A stretch of 8,828 nucleotides of DNA from contig JBDTRY010000165.1 of assembly GCA_039931435.1 (NCBI GenBank), forward strand, positions 1-8,828, given 5' to 3'. Position 1 is the first letter of the stretch. Every line of letters begins with the position of its first letter. The notes beneath the pieces are model-generated. The model did not search any database. It was not told where the DNA came from and worked only from the letters and a program-made list of their open reading frames with translations. This stretch comes from JBDTRY01 sp039931435 (lineage in GTDB: Bacteria > Acidobacteriota > Thermoanaerobaculia > Gp7-AA8). Of the stretch, positions 1 through 6,096 are shown in pieces. The position numbers and the translations under genes were made by a program.

Positions 1-160
1 CATCGTCGTCGAGAGCAAGCGAGGTGGTACCGATTCGTCGTTTACACGCCACTAGCTCTTCGCGCCACCCGCCTGATGCCGGCACCGACGCCAGCTGGGC
101 GGCGATCCGGTCCGCCAGGATTGCAAAGCCAGTTCCCGAATCGAGGAGGACGGCATTTTG
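1..160. other. Left-edge stretch, coding status unresolved
   Basis: No complete gene lies here, but the base composition has a three-base rhythm. Counting by hand over 1-159, positions congruent to 1, 2 and 0 modulo 3 are about 72%, 64% and 53% GC. Two readings fit this. The plus-strand frame starting at base 2 gives IVVESKRGGTDSSFTRH and then TAG at 53-55, which would be the 3' end of an upstream gene. The minus-strand frame whose codons cover bases 140-142, 137-139 and so on is open from about base 203 to the left edge, reads protein-like (for example DSGTGFAILADRIAAQLASV), and would be a divergent gene leaving the window. That minus frame has no good start codon: a TTG at 187-185 is the only plausible one and has no Shine-Dalgarno sequence. 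I recognise neither product. Confidence 0.25.
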
Positions 161-180
161 ACATCCACCGCCTTGCGGCT

Positions 181-209
181 TTCTCAAACCGCCGGATTGG
201 ATTTATACT
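181..209 (+). promoter_or_regulatory. Sigma70-like promoter for the secreted Cys-rich protein gene
   Basis: TTCTCA at 181-186 (4 of 6 matches to TTGACA) is followed after 17 bases by TATACT at 204-209 (5 of 6 matches to TATAAT). Transcription would start near 216 and give a leader of about 70 bases before the ATG at 287. This placement also argues against the in-frame TTG at 158 as the start, since that codon lies upstream of the promoter. Confidence 0.5.
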
Positions 210-286
210 CGCAGTCTCTCGAATCAACCAGTAGGCCCCACATCTCGAAACGAGATTCACTGCGGGCCACGCCATCGGAGGTCGCC

Positions 287-1183
287 ATGACTCGATCGCT
301 CGCGGTTTCAGTCCTCGGAATTCTCGCGCTTCTCAACGCCTCCTCGGAGGAGTTGCGGGCGCAATCTGTTCCGACCGGTTCTTTCAATGTCCTCGTCACG
401 CGAAACGGTGCGCCCGTGGGGAACGCCACAGTTTGTGTCGGCGTTTCCGCCGATTTGAACCAGTTCTTCCAGGGACAGACCAACGCGCAGGGGCGGCTGG
501 CTTTCGCCTCCGTTCCCGCTGATCCATTCATCATCACTGCAAACTCCGAAGGCCGGGGGACTCAGCGTTCATTCTCCCCCGCGGCCACGTCGTTTTTCAC
601 TACGGAAATAGCCCTGCCCGCGTCCGGCGGACCGGCCTGCCCGATAACGCCCGCAGGATCGTCCAGGACTCTGGTCCCTCAGGATCTGAAACTCCCCGTA
701 GCGACGGCAACTCCGTTCACGGCGATCACGCTCACGCATACGGAATTCTGCTTCGGGGCGCTGGGGGCCGGTTGCGGGCAGCCTCAGTTCCCCATTCCTC
801 CGACAGCTTTGTGCGCGAACGGAGCCTGTTTCATCAACGGAGGAAGCTGGGATCACGACCAGTGCTGCTTCGCGCATCCACATGGTATGGCTTGCCAGCG
901 GGGACCGCTCGATGGCATCACCGGTCACGACGGACATTGCGTGACCGAATGGAACAAGGCTCTCCGGCTTGTTGGCAAAGGGCTCATGTGGAAGCGAAAC
1001 ATCAACTTCCAGACAGGCAACACCACGGGAACCGTCGCCTTCAACCTCTACTGTGCGCCTGCGAATACGCTGGTGAACCCGGAGGACACTGTAAAGTGCT
1101 GCTCACGAATCGTGCGAGCGTTGACGCTTGCAGAGAACGCGGCCGCCGCGGCCGCTTCAGAAACACTGCGCGCCTGCAGGTAG
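287..1183 (+). CDS. Secreted Cys-rich protein with Ig/transthyretin-like N-terminal domain and partial PLA2-like CCxxH motif
   Basis: This is a 298-residue protein of unknown function. The ATG at 287 is preceded by GGAGGT at 277-282. The N-terminus (MTRSLAVSVLGILALLNASS) is a Sec signal peptide, with likely cleavage near Ala25-Gln26. Residues 31-110 look like a beta-sandwich of the carboxypeptidase-regulatory/transthyretin type: VLVTRNGAPVGNATV, then TNAQGRLAFASVPADPF. From about residue 115 the protein becomes Cys-rich. The mature part has about 14 cysteines (50, 118, 155, 163, 176, 181, 193, 194, 203, 218, 256, 271, 272, 297), which suggests disulfides and an extracytoplasmic location. Residues 191-197 read DQCCFAH, which resembles the catalytic-histidine segment of secreted phospholipase A2. 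However, the Asp that normally follows the His is Pro198, and the next motif Cys is missing. An enzymatic role is therefore speculative. The tail is Ala-rich (AENAAAAAASE). Confidence 0.8.
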   Translation: MTRSLAVSVLGILALLNASSEELRAQSVPTGSFNVLVTRNGAPVGNATVCVGVSADLNQFFQGQTNAQGRLAFASVPADPFIITANSEGRGTQRSFSPAATSFFTTEIALPASGGPACPITPAGSSRTLVPQDLKLPVATATPFTAITLTHTEFCFGALGAGCGQPQFPIPPTALCANGACFINGGSWDHDQCCFAHPHGMACQRGPLDGITGHDGHCVTEWNKALRLVGKGLMWKRNINFQTGNTTGTVAFNLYCAPANTLVNPEDTVKCCSRIVRALTLAENAAAAAASETLRACR

Positions 1184-1256
1184 GGAGTTGGCCGTCCTCG
1201 GGCGAGTGACTGCGGAGATCAAGCACAGGTCACATTTTCTGCCAATGGAGGAAGCA

Positions 1257-1613
1257 ATGATTTCTGGCGCTCATGTCATCGTTTACAGCACGGATGCAGA
1301 GGCGGATCGAGCGTTTTTTCGTGACATTCTTGGTTTCCCATCCGTTGACGCCGGTCACGGCTGGTTGATCTTTGCGCTTCCACCGTCGGAAGCGGCCTTC
1401 CACCCCGCCGATGAAAACAACAGGCACGAGTTGTATTTCATGTGCGATGACCTGCATGCCGAAATGAAGTCCCTGGCCGCCCGGAATGTGAAATGCGGAG
1501 AAGTTGAGGAAGCACGCTGGGGCTCGATCACGAAAATCACACTGCCCGGCGGAGGGTCGATCGGTCTGTACCAACCGAAGCATCCCACTGCAATCGCCAT
1601 GGGCAGCAGCTGA
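1257..1613 (+). CDS. VOC superfamily (glyoxalase/bleomycin-resistance fold) protein
   Basis: This is a 118-residue single-module vicinal-oxygen-chelate protein. The ATG at 1257 has GGAGG at 1247-1251 with a five-base spacer. An in-frame ATG at 1245 overlaps that site and is less likely. The family hallmarks are the opening strand AHVIVYSTD followed by the helix ADRAFFRDILGF (residues 5-27), the central strand HELYFMCDDL with the following helix (57-75), and the closing strand GGGSIGLYQP (98-107). Family members are metalloenzymes (glyoxalase I, extradiol dioxygenases, fosfomycin-resistance proteins) or drug-binding dimers. His6 and His57/Glu58 could be metal ligands. The usual final Glu of the last strand appears to be Gly103, so a metal-independent binding role is possible. 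It probably acts as a cytoplasmic dimer; the substrate is unknown. It lies 73 bases downstream of the secreted protein gene and may share its transcript. Confidence 0.85.
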   Translation: MISGAHVIVYSTDAEADRAFFRDILGFPSVDAGHGWLIFALPPSEAAFHPADENNRHELYFMCDDLHAEMKSLAARNVKCGEVEEARWGSITKITLPGGGSIGLYQPKHPTAIAMGSS

Positions 1614-1781
1614 GCGGGGCTCCACCGATCGCAGATTCTTTCGTTCAGTGCTCGCACGCCGCTCCGATGCGGACTTTCAGTAGAGGGAACGCCGACGTCC
1701 GATTTCATTTGAACGCCGTGGCGGTACAATCCACCCACGGACTGTTCCGCTGTTTCCCGATCTCAATCAGGAGGTCATTGC
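1614..1781 (+). promoter_or_regulatory. Intergenic region with candidate promoter and strong RBS
   Basis: This 168-base spacer carries a good -10 candidate, TACAAT, at 1725-1730. The matching -35 (ATTTCA at 1702-1707, 17-base spacer) is poor. Transcription would begin near 1737. AGGAGGT at 1769-1775, six bases before the ATG at 1782, is a near-consensus ribosome binding site and fixes the start of the next gene. The propeller and sulfur-carrier genes probably begin their own transcript here. I see no convincing terminator for the preceding gene. Confidence 0.4.
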
Positions 1782-2927
1782 ATGCCCCTTACCCACGACG
1801 TCACTCCCTTCGAGGGCGACGTTGTTCTGCTCGTGGGCACGATGAAGGGCGCGTTCGTTCTTCATGCAAACAAGGCTCGCGATGCATGGAAAACCGGCGG
1901 ACCCTATCTGGCCGGCAGCGCCGTCTACGCCATGGCCATGGACACCAGAGATGGCCGAAACCGAATCTGGGCAGGACCGCACAGCATGCACTGGGGCGGA
2001 CTGCTCTGTTCCAGTGATGATTTCGGCCGCACCTGGACAAATCCGGACGAGGCAAACGTAAAGTTTCCGGAGGGGACGGGATCGGCGTTGAGGCAGATCT
2101 GGCAGATCGTGCCGGGACGGCCGGACGAGCCCGATACGCTCTATTGCGGGGTCGAGCCCGCGGCGCTGTTTGTTTCGCAGGACGGAGGAGCGTCCTGGTC
2201 GCTCACCGAAGGGCTCTGGAACCATCCGCACCGGCCGCGCTGGCAGCCGGGCGGAGGCGGCCTATGTCTGCACACGATTCTTCCCGATCCCGAAAAGAAG
2301 GACCAGATGCGCGTGGCCATTTCCAGCGGAGGAATGTACGTCACCGAGGATGGCGGTGCCAGCTGGCGCGCGTCGAACAAGGGCGTTCGCGCGGACTTTC
2401 TTCCGGACAAACATCCGGAATTCGGCCAGTGCGTACACAAAGTTGCACAATCAGCGGAGAGGCCGGAGAGAATGTTTCTGCAGAATCATTGGGGTTTGTA
2501 TCGAAGCGACGACCGCGGGGAGACATGGACAGACATCGCCAACGGCGTCCCATCGGATTTCGGATTCCCCATGGTCATCCACCCTGCTGATTTCGATACA
2601 GCCTGGATCGTTCCGCTGGAGTCGGATGGCTTCCGATGCACCCCGGAGGGAAAACTGCGCGTCTATCGAACTCGGAACGCCGGCCTGCAGTGGGAAGCGA
2701 TGAGTGCGGGGTTGCCTCATGAGAACGCCTATGAAACGGTTCTGCGCGACGCCATGGCCGTCGATGCTCTCGATCCCGCCGGGGTCTATTTCGGAACGCG
2801 GAGCGGGAAGCTTTTCGCGTCCTCCGACGAAGGCAATCAATGGTCAGCATTGCTGGACGGCCTGCCACCGATCGTCTCCGTGAAAGCGGCGGTTGTGGGA
2901 CCGGCCGCCGGAACGGGATCGAAGTGA
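1782..2927 (+). CDS. BNR/Asp-box repeat beta-propeller protein (sialidase/WD40-YVTN-like)
   Basis: This is a 381-residue protein built from repeated Asp-box hairpins (S/T-x-D-x-G-x-x-W). Clear copies are SSDDFGRTW (77-85), SQDGGASW (132-139), TEDGGASW (188-195), SDDRGETW (242-249) and SSDEGNQW (347-354). A degenerate copy is TRNAGLQW (297-304). Six regularly spaced copies indicate a six- or seven-bladed propeller of the kind found in exo-sialidases, sortilin/Vps10 domains and Ycf48-type assembly factors. No signal peptide or membrane segment is visible, so a cytoplasmic location is likely, which is unusual for a sialidase. I cannot identify the sialidase Arg triad with confidence, so glycosidase activity should not be assumed. 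The stop codon overlaps the start of the MoaD-like gene by one base, which indicates coupled expression. Confidence 0.85.
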   Translation: MPLTHDVTPFEGDVVLLVGTMKGAFVLHANKARDAWKTGGPYLAGSAVYAMAMDTRDGRNRIWAGPHSMHWGGLLCSSDDFGRTWTNPDEANVKFPEGTGSALRQIWQIVPGRPDEPDTLYCGVEPAALFVSQDGGASWSLTEGLWNHPHRPRWQPGGGGLCLHTILPDPEKKDQMRVAISSGGMYVTEDGGASWRASNKGVRADFLPDKHPEFGQCVHKVAQSAERPERMFLQNHWGLYRSDDRGETWTDIANGVPSDFGFPMVIHPADFDTAWIVPLESDGFRCTPEGKLRVYRTRNAGLQWEAMSAGLPHENAYETVLRDAMAVDALDPAGVYFGTRSGKLFASSDEGNQWSALLDGLPPIVSVKAAVVGPAAGTGSK

Positions 2928-3205
2928 TGCCTGTCCTGTTCCGGATCCCGGGACAGCTGCGTGAGCTCGCCGGTGATCGAAGCGAGATTCGCGTCGAAAG
3001 CGCCGCATCCTTGTCCGACGCCCTCGCTCACCTCTGGACAAGCTGCCCGGCGATTCGCGATCGGGTCGTGAACGAACTCGGTGAGGTCCGGCCGCACGTG
3101 AATATCTTCGTGAATGGCGAATGCATCCGGGACGCCGCCGGTCTCACTACTTCGGTTTCCGACGGTTCCGAAATATTCATTCTGCCCGCCATCAGCGGAG
3201 GTTGA
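2927..3205 (+). CDS. MoaD/ThiS family ubiquitin-fold sulfur carrier protein
   Basis: This is a 92-residue beta-grasp protein. The start codon shares one base with the upstream stop (TGATG, 2925-2929). The earlier in-frame start at 2840 lies inside the propeller gene. The features are a first strand PVLFRIPGQLRELAG, a middle helix SLSDALAHLW, a strand-turn VNIFVNGECI, then VSDGSEIFILPAISGG ending exactly in Gly91-Gly92. In this family an E1-like enzyme (MoeB, ThiF) adenylates the C-terminal glycine, which then becomes a thiocarboxylate that donates sulfur to molybdopterin, thiamin thiazole, cysteine or other products. The intact diglycine argues for a working carrier. No E1, MoaE or ThiG gene is visible nearby, so the pathway is unknown. 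Coupling to the propeller gene suggests that the two proteins act together. Confidence 0.88.
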   Translation: MPVLFRIPGQLRELAGDRSEIRVESAASLSDALAHLWTSCPAIRDRVVNELGEVRPHVNIFVNGECIRDAAGLTTSVSDGSEIFILPAISGG

Positions 3206-3460
3206 GATCTTGCCGGATGACCAGGATCTTCAGTTCGAGTAGACGGCTGGCCTCAAACGCGCGCGGGATTCCTCCTTGCTTCGCTCATTCGGGATGGCAT
3301 GTTCACAGTTTGCATCGCTCCGTTTCATGCGGCGTCCAGCCGTCATCTCGAGCGGGGAACAGCGCATTGACGGCAAGACCATCAAAAATGACACACACGC
3401 TCTGGATGGTTTCTTTTCGTTCGCCGGAGGAATAGTCTCTATTCAACAGGGGTAAAACTC
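3206..3460. other. 255-base gap without an intact gene
   Basis: No frame here reads as a convincing protein. A Shine-Dalgarno-like GGAGG at 3197-3201 precedes a TTG at 3210 that opens only LPDDQDLQFE before a stop at 3240-3242. Bases about 3261-3300 contain a phrase that, on the minus strand, includes CCATCCCGAATGAGCGAAG. It resembles the short dispersed repeats of the GTCATCCCGAGCGAAGCGAGG type seen in many bacterial genomes. Near the right end are a small palindrome (3430-3444) and the ribosome binding site of the radical SAM gene. I found no promoter with both boxes and no Rho-independent terminator. Confidence 0.5.
3430..3444 (+). repeat. Perfect 6-bp inverted repeat in the leader of the radical SAM gene
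   Basis: GAATAG at 3430-3435 and CTATTC at 3439-3444 are perfectly complementary across a three-base TCT centre. The element lies just upstream of the AGGGGT ribosome binding site at 3448-3453. It could be an operator half-site pair or a small RNA hairpin, or it could be chance. Confidence 0.35.
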
Positions 3461-4885
3461 ATGAAGGTCGCATTCGTCAAGCCGCCGATTGGCGGAATTC
3501 TGGGCCTGGAGATGCTCACGTTTGTCGAGCCTCTTGGTCCGATCTGCGTGGCCGCCTGCCTCGAGGCTGAAGGTCACGAGTGCAAAGTGTTCGATCTCCG
3601 TATCGAAGGCGAAGAACGGGGCGTCGATCTCTGCCGCTCCTTCCTTCCGGACGTGATCGGTCTACAGTGCAATTTCACCACGGAGAGAATGCGCACAGTC
3701 CGTCTCGCGCAGGTATTGAAGCGTGAACTGCCGGATGCATTCATCGTGGTCGGCGGCCACGACGCATCACGCGATCCGGAATGGTTCCATCAGCCGTCGA
3801 TCGACGCCATCGCCATCGGCGATGGCGAGGAGGTCATGCCGCAACTGGTATCGGCCATCAACGGGAACGGAGATCTTCAGAGCGTCGCTGGCCTCTGGTT
3901 CAGACGCGCTGAGAAGTGGTACGTGACCAGTCCCGCCTTCGCGCGGGCGAACCTCGATGACCTTCCCCTTCCGGCCCGGCACCTGATCAAGGACTACGCC
4001 CCGCACTACTACATTAATTTCCGCAAGCCACTGGCACTGATGGAAACCGCACGCGGCTGCCCCTTCCGATGCAATTTCTGTTCAGTATGGAAATTTCACG
4101 AAAGCACTTTCCGGGAGAAATCCCCCGAGCGGGTTGTGGAGGAGTTACGAACCATCGACGCTCCGAACATCTTCATCACCGACGATATCTTCTGGATGAA
4201 CGTGCGGCGCGGAGAGGAGATGGCCCGGCAGATCAAAGCCGCCGGAATCAAGAAGTACTTCACCGTGCAGACACGAACGGACATCATCTGCCGATTCCCT
4301 CATCTGATCGAGATGTGGAAAGAGTGCGGCAACCTTGCCATCTTCCTCGGGCTGGAGTCGGTTACCGACGAAGGTCTGGCAGCGGTGAACAAAAAGAACA
4401 AAGCTTCCAACAACGTCCGGGCCATCGAGATCCTCAAGGATCTGGGGGTGGGATTTACACCGAATTTCATCGTGGACCCCGCCTGGGACCACCAGGACTT
4501 CGAACGTCTGCGCCAGTGGATCGATGAGATGGGTGCCTACAACAGCGGATTCTCGATCCTCACGCCGCTCCCCGGAACGGATCTCTGGTCGGGAGCGAAA
4601 CAGAATCTCACGACGCATAACTGGGAGATGTTCGACATCGTGCATACCGTCCTGCCGACAACCCTGCCACTCCAGGATTTCTACGAACAATATTCAGGGC
4701 TCTGGCGGCACGTACTGGATCTTCGCTATCGGGAAAAGGGCAGGATGCGCACCTACATACAACTCGGCGCTGCGCTTGCCACCGGCAGGGTGAGTTTGAA
4801 CGCGGTGCGCAAGGGAATGAACATGGCCAAGGTGTTCAGCCGCTCCGAGACGTTCCTGGCAGCCCACCAGATCGCTCACTCGTAA
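3461..4885 (+). CDS. B12-binding radical SAM protein, HpnR-like (hopanoid C-3 methylase family candidate)
   Basis: This is a 474-residue class B-type cobalamin-dependent radical SAM enzyme. The ATG at 3461 has AGGGGT seven bases upstream. Residues 1-140 form a Rossmann-like cobalamin-binding domain: MKVAFVKPPIGG, VFDLRIEG, DVIGLQCNF, and FIVVGGHDAS with the GGH at 98-100. The classical DxHxxG cobalt ligand is absent, as in many members of this class. The [4Fe-4S] site is RGCPFRCNFC with Cys200, Cys204 and Cys207. Later barrel elements are FITDDIFWMN (238-247), VQTRTD (269-274), FLGLESVTDEGL (295-306) and NFIVDPAWD (335-343). The EPLG segment near residue 23 and the tail FDIVHTVLPTTLPL (391-404) resemble my recollection of HpnR, which methylates hopanoids at C-3. 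No hopanoid-biosynthesis gene is nearby, so substrate assignment is tentative. Related enzymes methylate or cyclise other unreactive carbons. Confidence 0.85.
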   Translation: MKVAFVKPPIGGILGLEMLTFVEPLGPICVAACLEAEGHECKVFDLRIEGEERGVDLCRSFLPDVIGLQCNFTTERMRTVRLAQVLKRELPDAFIVVGGHDASRDPEWFHQPSIDAIAIGDGEEVMPQLVSAINGNGDLQSVAGLWFRRAEKWYVTSPAFARANLDDLPLPARHLIKDYAPHYYINFRKPLALMETARGCPFRCNFCSVWKFHESTFREKSPERVVEELRTIDAPNIFITDDIFWMNVRRGEEMARQIKAAGIKKYFTVQTRTDIICRFPHLIEMWKECGNLAIFLGLESVTDEGLAAVNKKNKASNNVRAIEILKDLGVGFTPNFIVDPAWDHQDFERLRQWIDEMGAYNSGFSILTPLPGTDLWSGAKQNLTTHNWEMFDIVHTVLPTTLPLQDFYEQYSGLWRHVLDLRYREKGRMRTYIQLGAALATGRVSLNAVRKGMNMAKVFSRSETFLAAHQIAHS

Positions 4886-4910
4886 GCGCGAAATCACTGC
4901 GCTCGTTACG
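4881..4910. terminator. Imperfect hairpin spanning both convergent stop codons
   Basis: CGTAAGCGC at 4881-4889 pairs with GCGC and TTACG in 4899-4910, with a three-base bulge and a nine-base loop. The stem includes the TAA of the radical SAM gene (4883-4885) and the TAA of the minus-strand permease (4906-4908). Only 20 bases separate the two genes. No T-run follows on either strand, so a classical Rho-independent terminator is not supported. The structure may instead be a weak bidirectional pause or decay-protection hairpin. Confidence 0.35.
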
Positions 4911-6096
4911 ATTCCCGCAGTGCATGCGCCACCGGCATCCGCGCTGCCCTGATCGCCGGCAGCAAACCACCGATGACCCCGATGAGCAGGGCGTACGTGA
5001 TCCCTTCTATGAGTAACTTTGAGTTCACATCGAAGGCGAACGACACCTGGCTGAAGCTCGTCCAGTTCATCGTTGCTGCCCGGTATCCGTGAAAGGCCAG
5101 ACGGGCCAGCAGCGCGCCTATGCCTCCTCCGATCGCGGCCAGGATCAGCGATTCGATCATCACGGACACGACAACCGGCGAAGCGCCGAATCCGAGCGCT
5201 TTGAGCGTGGCGATCTCCCGGCTTCTCGAGGCCACTGCGGTGTACATGGTATTCAGCGCAGAAAACACGGCGCCGATGGCCATCAGGCCGGCGATCAATG
5301 TTCCCAAGCCGGTAATGATCTTGTAGAGGAGCTGCGACTGCTGCGCGTAAAAGTCCGTCTCCCGTTCCACTTTCACGTTCAGCCGGGGATCAGACGTGAG
5401 GGCATCCTTGAACCGGGCGAAGTTGCCGGCTGAAGCCAGCTTCGCCGCCACCACCTGATAGGTGTTCCCCCGGTGATAGGCCGGAGCAAGTACCGCGGCG
5501 TCCGCCCAGATCTCGGATTCCGAGAGTCCGCCGTTTGCCTGGAACATCCCGACCACTTTCCAGCGGCTTTGCCCGAGTAGAAGTTCGGATCCCAACTCCA
5601 GGCCAGTGTTCTCGAACTGCGCTCCCCGGCCGACGATGACTTCGTTCTGACCCCATCGAAAGGGTCTGCCTGCGACGATCTTCACCTGATCGCGCACGCC
5701 GAAAACCGGCTCTTCCACCCCGCGGATGACGACGTTGGCGTCCGTATGAGTGGATTTCTTGGGAAGATTGATGATCACGAACAGCTCCGGAGATACGAGG
5801 GGGCCCTGCGCGTTCCGGGCGATTCCGGGAGCCTCGCCGATGATGCGCGTTTCCTCCCGCTGCAGGATGCTGGTCATTTCGCTGTCCGCACCCGATCGCA
5901 CCACGATGGCCGTATCGGGAGACCCGCTGGCCGTCATGGCGTGACGGAAACCCTGGCCGATGGACAGCACTCCCACAAAGACCGCTACCACCCCTGCAAT
6001 GCCAAAAATCGAGGCGATTGCGGATCCGGAGCGCTGAGGAAGCGAGCGCAGATTGAACGCCAGCAAGGCGCCGGTTTGCGTGAACCAATTCATCAT
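4906..6096 (-). CDS. ABC transporter permease, MacB/FtsX type (second permease of the operon)
   Basis: This is a 396-residue inner-membrane subunit with the MacB/LolC layout. One N-terminal membrane helix (about 20-48, around IASIFGIAGVVAVFVGVL) is followed by a large periplasmic domain (about 50-265). Three C-terminal helices follow: around GLGTLIAGLMAIGAVFSAL, around VSVMIESLILAAIGGGIGAL, and around ITYALLIGVIGGLLPAI. The motif ASRSREIATLKALGFG in the cytoplasmic loop is the FtsX-family coupling segment that contacts the ATPase. Three starts are possible: GTG at 6099 and ATGs at 6096 and 6093. AGGAG at 6107-6103 is six bases from the ATG at 6096, the best spacing. That ATG shares one base with the stop of the upstream permease. 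It is the last gene of the operon and converges on the radical SAM gene. Confidence 0.9.
   Translation of the reverse strand: MMNWFTQTGALLAFNLRSLPQRSGSAIASIFGIAGVVAVFVGVLSIGQGFRHAMTASGSPDTAIVVRSGADSEMTSILQREETRIIGEAPGIARNAQGPLVSPELFVIINLPKKSTHTDANVVIRGVEEPVFGVRDQVKIVAGRPFRWGQNEVIVGRGAQFENTGLELGSELLLGQSRWKVVGMFQANGGLSESEIWADAAVLAPAYHRGNTYQVVAAKLASAGNFARFKDALTSDPRLNVKVERETDFYAQQSQLLYKIITGLGTLIAGLMAIGAVFSALNTMYTAVASRSREIATLKALGFGASPVVVSVMIESLILAAIGGGIGALLARLAFHGYRAATMNWTSFSQVSFAFDVNSKLLIEGITYALLIGVIGGLLPAIRAARMPVAHALRES

Noticed and set aside
42..275. 77-residue minus-strand open frame near the left edge
   Set aside because: Rich in Arg and Pro, it runs across the likely promoter and does not fit the codon-phase composition of the region.
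158..286. Upstream TTG start that would extend the secreted protein by 43 residues
   Set aside because: It lies upstream of a good promoter (181-209), would bury the clear signal peptide, and has no proper ribosome binding site compared with GGAGGT before the ATG at 287.
1139..1200. Possible terminator after the secreted protein gene (GC-rich palindromes)
   Set aside because: The palindromes lie within the coding region and no T-run follows, so a Rho-independent terminator is not supported.
1767..2231. 154-residue open frame antisense to the propeller gene
   Set aside because: It mirrors the coding strand of a clear Asp-box protein and covers that gene's ribosome binding site; no independent support.
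3367..3395. TTGACG at 3367-3372 as the -35 box of a promoter for the radical SAM gene
   Set aside because: No acceptable -10 hexamer lies 15 to 19 bases downstream.
3121..3435. 104-residue plus-strand open frame overlapping the end of the sulfur carrier and the gap
   Set aside because: It begins inside the MoaD-like gene in another frame, has Arg/Ser-rich shadow composition, lacks a ribosome binding site and shows no domain.
4145..4690. 181-residue open frame antisense to the radical SAM gene
   Set aside because: The sense frame has an intact, recognisable enzyme over the whole stretch; the antisense product has no motif and is a common high-GC artefact.
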